This document shows positions 59,981-64,000 of a stretch of DNA of 64,000 bases, piece by piece. How positions within the stretch are numbered: the stretch's first letter is position 1; the number at the start of each line of letters is the position of its first letter. Both the position numbers and the translations under genes were made by a program. The stretch is taken from contig NZ_MPIN01000009.1 of NCBI RefSeq assembly GCF_001887355.1, forward strand, positions 124,001 through 188,000, given 5' to 3'. A model generated the notes under the pieces. The model saw only the letters and a list, made by a program, of their open reading frames with translations, had not been told where the DNA came from and ran no database searches. The stretch comes from Cystobacter ferrugineus (GTDB taxonomy: Bacteria; Myxococcota; Myxococcia; Myxococcales; Myxococcaceae).

Positions 59981-60925
59981 ATGCTCCAGGTCCTGCTCCT
60001 GAATGAAGGCCGCGTCCTCACCGGAGGCGAGGAATTGCTCGAGCAGCCCGGGCGCAAGTGGATCGACGTCCTCCAACCCACCGAGGAGGTGATGAATCGG
60101 CTGGGTGAGCGCTTCGGCCTGCACCGCCTGGCCATCGAGGACTGTCTGCACCTGGACCAGCGCCCCAAGCTGGAGGAGTACCCGAACCACCAGTTCATTG
60201 TGCTCCAGGGGTTCACCGCGCTCGCGGACGACATATGCGAGCTGACGCTGCACGAGCACCACTTCTTCCTCGGCCCGGATTGGATCATCACCGTGCACGA
60301 GCTGCCCTTTCCGGGCCTGGAGGCGGTGGGCCAGCGCATCCGCTCCGATCCCGAGGCGACGCTGGGCCGCGGCGTGGACGTGCTGCTCTACCTGCTCACG
60401 GACGCCCTGGTGGACGGCAACTTCCCCATCCTCGACCGCTTCAACGACGAGCTGGAGGATCTCGAGTCCGCGGTGTTCGAGAATCCCCAGCCGGAGCAGT
60501 TGCAGCGGGTGTTCGCGATGAAGCGCGCCCTGGTGACGCTGCGCCGGGTGCTCTCGCCCCAGCGCGACGTGGTGGGCCTGCTCGTGCGGCGGGGCATCCC
60601 CAACGTGAGCGAGCGCACCGTGCTCTACTTCCGCGACGTGTACGATCACCTGGTGCGGTTGTACGAGCAGATCGACTCCGGGAGGGATCTGCTGGGCAAC
60701 GTGATGGACGGCTACCTGTCCATGGTGGCCAACCGCACCAACGACATCACCAAGCAGCTCACCATCTTCTCCACCATCTTCCTGCCCCTGTCCTTCATCA
60801 CGGGTTTCTTCGGACAGAACTTCGAGCTGCTGTCCCACCGGGGCTTCTTCTGGCTGATGTTGTTGTCGGTGTTCGGCCTGCCCACGGGACTCATGTTCTG
60901 GTTCAGGCACAAGCGCTGGCTGTAA
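59981..60925 (+). CDS. corA: CorA-family divalent cation transporter with GQN signature
   Basis: The 314-residue protein has the CorA cytoplasmic funnel, a long stalk helix (VANRTNDITKQLTIFSTIFLP) and two C-terminal membrane helices. The usual GMN selectivity motif reads Gly278-Gln279-Asn280 (FFGQNFELL). CorA proteins import Mg2+ and sometimes Co2+ or Ni2+. The GQN form occurs in part of the family and may alter ion selectivity or transport direction. ATG 59981 fits the start of the family. Confidence 0.9.
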   Translation: MLQVLLLNEGRVLTGGEELLEQPGRKWIDVLQPTEEVMNRLGERFGLHRLAIEDCLHLDQRPKLEEYPNHQFIVLQGFTALADDICELTLHEHHFFLGPDWIITVHELPFPGLEAVGQRIRSDPEATLGRGVDVLLYLLTDALVDGNFPILDRFNDELEDLESAVFENPQPEQLQRVFAMKRALVTLRRVLSPQRDVVGLLVRRGIPNVSERTVLYFRDVYDHLVRLYEQIDSGRDLLGNVMDGYLSMVANRTNDITKQLTIFSTIFLPLSFITGFFGQNFELLSHRGFFWLMLLSVFGLPTGLMFWFRHKRWL

Positions 60926-60950
60926 ACCCCTCTTCCTCCCGGGAGCACCC

Positions 60951-61733
60951 ATGCCCACCCTCACCGTCGATGGCGTCCCCCTGCACTACCGCGACGAGGG
61001 CAGCGGACCGCCCGTGCTGCTCTTCCACGCGTTTCCCCTGCACGCGGACGCCTTCGCGGCGCAGGTGAAGGCCCTGTCCCACCGCTACCGCTTCATCCTG
61101 CCGGACGTACGGGGGCTCGGACGGAGCGCGCCGGGCGAAGGGCCCACGGAGATGTCACGCATCGCCCGGGATGGCCTGGCGCTCCTCGACGCGCTGGGCG
61201 TGGAGTCGGCGGTGGTGGGCGGCGTGTCCATGGGCGGCTACGCCAGCATGGCCCTCTTGCGCGAGGACGCGGGCCGCGTCCGGGGGCTCGTGCTCGTGGA
61301 CACGCAGGCGGGGGCGGATGACGAGGCGGGACGCGCACGCCGGGAAGCCGCGGCCCAGGAGGCCCTGCGCGAGGGCTCCGAGGCGAGCGTGCGCACGATG
61401 TTGCCGCGCCTGGTGGCCGCGGGCCCGGAGTCGGACGTGGGGCGCGAGGTGGCGGCGCTCATGCGCGCGGCCACGCCCGAGGGCCTCGCCGCGGCCCAGC
61501 GGGGCATGGCCCTGCGCCCGGACAGCAAGGACATCCTCGCGCGCTATGCCGGCCCCGCCCTCGTCGTGGTGGGCGAGAAGGATGCCCTCACCCCGCCGGA
61601 CAAGGCCCGGCAGATGGCGGACCTCATCTCCGGCGCGCGGCTGGAAATCATCCCGGACGCGGGGCACCTGTCCAACCAGGAGCGGCCCGAGGCGTTCAAC
61701 GCCGTGCTCGAGCGCTTCCTCTCGGAGCTGTGA
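60951..61733 (+). CDS. Alpha/beta-fold hydrolase
   Basis: The 260-residue enzyme has the family N-terminus (TVDGVPLHYRDEGSGPPVLL), the elbow GGVSMGGYAS, an acid in VGEKDALTPP and the catalytic His in PDAGHLSNQE. It is close to the 3-oxoadipate enol-lactonase/haloperoxidase-like branch. The substrate is unknown. It follows corA by 25 bp and may be co-transcribed, although functional linkage is not evident. Confidence 0.88.
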   Translation: MPTLTVDGVPLHYRDEGSGPPVLLFHAFPLHADAFAAQVKALSHRYRFILPDVRGLGRSAPGEGPTEMSRIARDGLALLDALGVESAVVGGVSMGGYASMALLREDAGRVRGLVLVDTQAGADDEAGRARREAAAQEALREGSEASVRTMLPRLVAAGPESDVGREVAALMRAATPEGLAAAQRGMALRPDSKDILARYAGPALVVVGEKDALTPPDKARQMADLISGARLEIIPDAGHLSNQERPEAFNAVLERFLSEL

Positions 61734-61742
61734 ACGCCGGAC

Positions 61743-62123
61743 TCACGGCGCGCAGTTGACGAGCGCGTTGTCCGTGGTGCACGTGCCGCACGTCCGGGTG
61801 CGCACCAGCGTGCCCATGCGGCACTCGAGCACGGCCTTGCCATCCTCCGTGCACAACCCCCGGCCCTCGGCGGTGAGCGCGCACGCGTCCCCCTCGACGC
61901 TGCCGCGCATGTCACACACCACCTTGCCCGAGGCCTCGTCGCACCCCTCGCTTCCCCGGCACGGCAGCGCGCGCCAGGCCGAGTTGCGGCACTCCAGCGC
62001 CTCCTTCTCGGAGGCACAGGTGAACGCGGTGCTGTCCTTGCACGCATCGCCAGCCTTGGCGCCACATGCGGACAGGAGGAAGGAGCCGAGCAGCAACGAT
62101 GACAGGACCCAGGTGCGATTCAT
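61743..62123 (-). CDS. Small Cys-rich lipoprotein with two similar halves
   Basis: The 126-residue product starts with a lipoprotein signal (FLLSAC). The mature part has two units, each with GDAC near its start and a run of about five Cys (GDACKDSTAFTC... ECRNSA, and GDACALTAEGRGLC... ECRMGT), so it looks like an internal duplication. A GTG at 62124-62126 is an alternative start. The disulfide-rich units suggest a cell-surface role, but no function is assigned. Confidence 0.7.
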   Translation of the reverse strand: MNRTWVLSSLLLGSFLLSACGAKAGDACKDSTAFTCASEKEALECRNSAWRALPCRGSEGCDEASGKVVCDMRGSVEGDACALTAEGRGLCTEDGKAVLECRMGTLVRTRTCGTCTTDNALVNCAP

Positions 62124-62169
62124 CACGGCGCGGGACGATCCCAGGCGCCGAGGGTCCGGTCAACCCAGC

Positions 62170-63186
62170 TCAACCCCCCAGGGTCTCGCGGAAGAACCTC
62201 CGGAAGTTTCCCCCGAGCACGCGCTCCACGAGCGCCTCGGGGTGACGGCGCAGCAGCACCTGGGTGAGCTTGGGCAGATCCGTCACGTCCTGGATGCCCT
62301 TGGGCAGGGCCACCATGCCGTCATAGTCCGAGCCGATCCCCACCCCCTCCTCCCCCATCACGTCCAGCGCATGCTCGATGTGGCGCACGACGTCATCGAT
62401 GGCGTCCCCCCCCAGGTACACGGGCGCGAGGATGATGCCCACCACGCCGCCGCGCCGGGCGATGCCCCGCAGCACCTCGTCCGAGAGGTTGCGCCAGCCG
62501 CCCCCCGCGCCACGCACCCCCGTGTGGGAGGAGAAGACACGGGCCGTGGGGTGGGCGAGGATGTCCGTCAGCGTCCGCTCGGAGGCATGGGCCAGGTCCA
62601 CTCCCATGCCCACGCGCGCCATCTCCTCCAGTACCGCGTGCCCCAGGGGTGATAGGGGCCGGTTGCCCATCAGCGGAAAAGAGGAGCCTCCCGCCTCGTT
62701 GTTGGACAGGTGCGTGAGCCCCATGAAGCGCACGCCGCGCTGGTGCAGCTCCGCCACGCGCTCCACCCGCCCCTCGAGCGCATGCGAGCCCTCGATGCCG
62801 AGCACGGCCGACAGCCGCCCCGCCGCGAGGTTCTCCTCCAGTGCGCCCCCCGAGGTCACGATGCCCACCTGCCCCTCGGAGCGGCGGCAGAACTCCTCCA
62901 GGCGCTCGATCTGCCACAGGGCGCGCGACCATTCACTCGCGCGGGCCGCCCGGGGCCACCCCCGCATCAGGGCGAAGGTCTCGAAGCCGCCGATGAAGGG
63001 AAAGCCGCGGGTGACGATCGTGAAGCATTGCAACTTCATCCCCACCTCGCGCAGGCGGGGAAAGTCCACGTGCCCCTCGGAGGAGCGCTCGCAGAGATCG
63101 CGATTCCACATCAGCGAGTCCGCGTGCCCGTCCGCGATGCACCAGCGCCGGTGCAACTCCATCACATCCTGCATCGAGGGATACAT
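62170..63186 (-). CDS. Membrane dipeptidase (renal dipeptidase family M19)
   Basis: The 338-residue enzyme contains the M19 zinc ligands (ADGHADSL, GIEGSHALEG and a further His in SSHTGVRG) and the signature GSDYDGM. It hydrolyses dipeptides, probably including those with D-residues. The sequence shows no signal peptide, so it is likely cytoplasmic. It appears to be a single gene. Confidence 0.9.
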   Translation of the reverse strand: MYPSMQDVMELHRRWCIADGHADSLMWNRDLCERSSEGHVDFPRLREVGMKLQCFTIVTRGFPFIGGFETFALMRGWPRAARASEWSRALWQIERLEEFCRRSEGQVGIVTSGGALEENLAAGRLSAVLGIEGSHALEGRVERVAELHQRGVRFMGLTHLSNNEAGGSSFPLMGNRPLSPLGHAVLEEMARVGMGVDLAHASERTLTDILAHPTARVFSSHTGVRGAGGGWRNLSDEVLRGIARRGGVVGIILAPVYLGGDAIDDVVRHIEHALDVMGEEGVGIGSDYDGMVALPKGIQDVTDLPKLTQVLLRRHPEALVERVLGGNFRRFFRETLGG

Positions 63187-63283
63187 GGTCAGCGAGTCTG
63201 GAGCCTCGCGCGTTCCAGCTCAAGCCCTCCTCACGGGCATGAAAGGGCGGACACCGTGTCCGCCCCCCCCGCGAGGCGCCCTG

Positions 63284-63838
63284 CTACTTCTTCTTCTTCG
63301 ATTGCGCGGCGCGCTCCTTGGTCACCTCGATGCCGCGCAGCACCTTGTCCCCGTCCTCGTTGAATTGATAGGTGGCCCGCACCTCGTCGCCCACCTGCAG
63401 GGTCGACAGGGCCAGGGGCTGATCGTCACGCATCAACTGCACCTGCTCGTCCACGTGCAGGGTCACGATGCGATTCTTCTTGGGAACGGAGATCGTCATC
63501 CCCTTGTCCGACACCGAGCGGATGACGCCCTTCTCCTGCATCGTGTCGGTGCGGAGCATGCCGCTGCCGCCCGTGCCGCTGCCGCCCGTTCCCTGGTTGT
63601 CGTCACCCCAGCCCGGCGTGGGCAACGTGACCATGGACTGCCGGACATCCTCTTCGAACGGCTGCTGCATTTGATCGAATTGCCGCTGGCCTGGCTGGTG
63701 GCTCCCGGCGCCCGAGCCTCCCATGGGCCATTGCTCGAACTGAGAGGAGTTGTTCCCCTGGGCATGGGCCACGCCCGGAACACCCATCGTCAGGGTCAGA
63801 CCCGCCACCACCACTGCCGAGATCATCCATTGACGCAT
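63284..63838 (-). CDS. Exported protein with OB-like C-terminal domain (DUF5666-like)
   Basis: The 184-residue product has a signal peptide ending AHA near residue 26. A flexible Gly/Gln-rich part follows with a GGSGTGGSG linker (about 85-95). The C-terminal domain (GVIRSVSDKGMTISVPKKNR, LSTLQVGDEVRATYQF) has the short-strand pattern of small OB-like domains. It ends in a Lys-rich tail. The function is unknown. Confidence 0.75.
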   Translation of the reverse strand: MRQWMISAVVVAGLTLTMGVPGVAHAQGNNSSQFEQWPMGGSGAGSHQPGQRQFDQMQQPFEEDVRQSMVTLPTPGWGDDNQGTGGSGTGGSGMLRTDTMQEKGVIRSVSDKGMTISVPKKNRIVTLHVDEQVQLMRDDQPLALSTLQVGDEVRATYQFNEDGDKVLRGIEVTKERAAQSKKKK

Positions 63839-64000
63839 GTGCCATTCCCTTTCAGGTTTTGTTCCCCGACACGGTCCCTTTCCACGGGTCCTGAAAGAAA
63901 ACTGGGCGTCGGCCCCCCTTCAGGAAAAGCCTTGACGCACGAGCACACGCACGCACGCATCCTCCTCGAACAGGATGCCAGAGCACGTGCGTCATGAATA

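Noticed and set aside
55534-60006. 1490-residue plus-strand frame across four genes
   Set aside because: It runs antisense to the RlmI-like, HAD, M4 protease and coiled-coil genes and has no recognisable domain.
59981-60925. corA considered as ZntB (Zn exporter)
   Set aside because: The motif is GQN rather than the GxN form of ZntB I know, and the rest matches CorA-like proteins; ion choice was left open.
63920-64000. ACGC repeats near the right end
   Set aside because: Short, imperfect and cut off by the window edge; no function supported.

Overview
The window is high-GC, densely coded DNA that reads as the chromosome of a myxobacterium, most likely of the Cystobacter/Archangium/Myxococcus group. 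This rests on the third-position G/C coding style, the many secreted lipoproteins and hydrolases, an AHH-nuclease toxin with an Imm11-type immunity protein, a DUF2019 protein, a detached myxobacterial Ser/Thr-kinase tail, a PocR-type sigma54 activator and two kinases with an HNVGN box. The species is not determined. I saw no rRNA, tRNA, CRISPR array, prophage or intact insertion sequence.

Layout. 1-9.1 kb: the 3' part of a secreted GH13 amylase with CBM25 modules, a PBP4-type carboxypeptidase, an aldehyde dehydrogenase, a chimeric GNAT protein, a VOC protein and a membrane sensor kinase. 9.1-13.5 kb: a minus-strand operon of 2-oxoglutarate/Fe(II) oxygenase, ArgG, formyltransferase and APC permease, a candidate undescribed amino-acid modification pathway. 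A separate alpha/beta hydrolase lies upstream. 14.6-17.3 kb: a second HNVGN kinase coupled to an unusual receiver protein. 17.4-18.2 kb: an M13 peptidase missing its catalytic middle. 18.2-25.8 kb: a lipoprotein, carB, a Pro/Ala-rich exported protein, and a hypothetical-rsmD-coaD-aminotransferase operon that begins at 27.4 kb.

27.4-31.3 kb is an accessory islet: Imm11-like immunity gene and AHH-nuclease toxin with a 4-nt overlap, degenerate transposase-accessory fragments on both sides, a DUF2019 protein, and the C-terminal tail of a Ser/Thr kinase without its kinase domain. 31.4-41 kb: a 2H phosphoesterase, an STT3-like membrane glycosyltransferase, a xylose-type ABC transporter, a zinc-type CDF exporter, a PocR/sigma54 activator and a hydrolase. 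41.2-47.6 kb: typA, then four genes joined by 1-4 nt overlaps (TPR/Cys-pair membrane protein, MurG-like glycosyltransferase, two radical SAM/SPASM proteins), the second candidate undescribed biosynthetic system.

47.6-64 kb: DUF808 protein, STAS-like protein, bestrophin-type channel, spermidine-synthase-like protein, a membrane-anchored subtilase coupled to a 71-residue protein, RlmI-type methyltransferase with an HAD phosphatase, an M4 thermolysin-like lipoprotein protease, CorA, hydrolases, a Cys-rich lipoprotein, an M19 dipeptidase and a small exported protein.

Family names come from motif reading without any database search; starts were chosen by ribosome-binding sites, signal peptides and family length.
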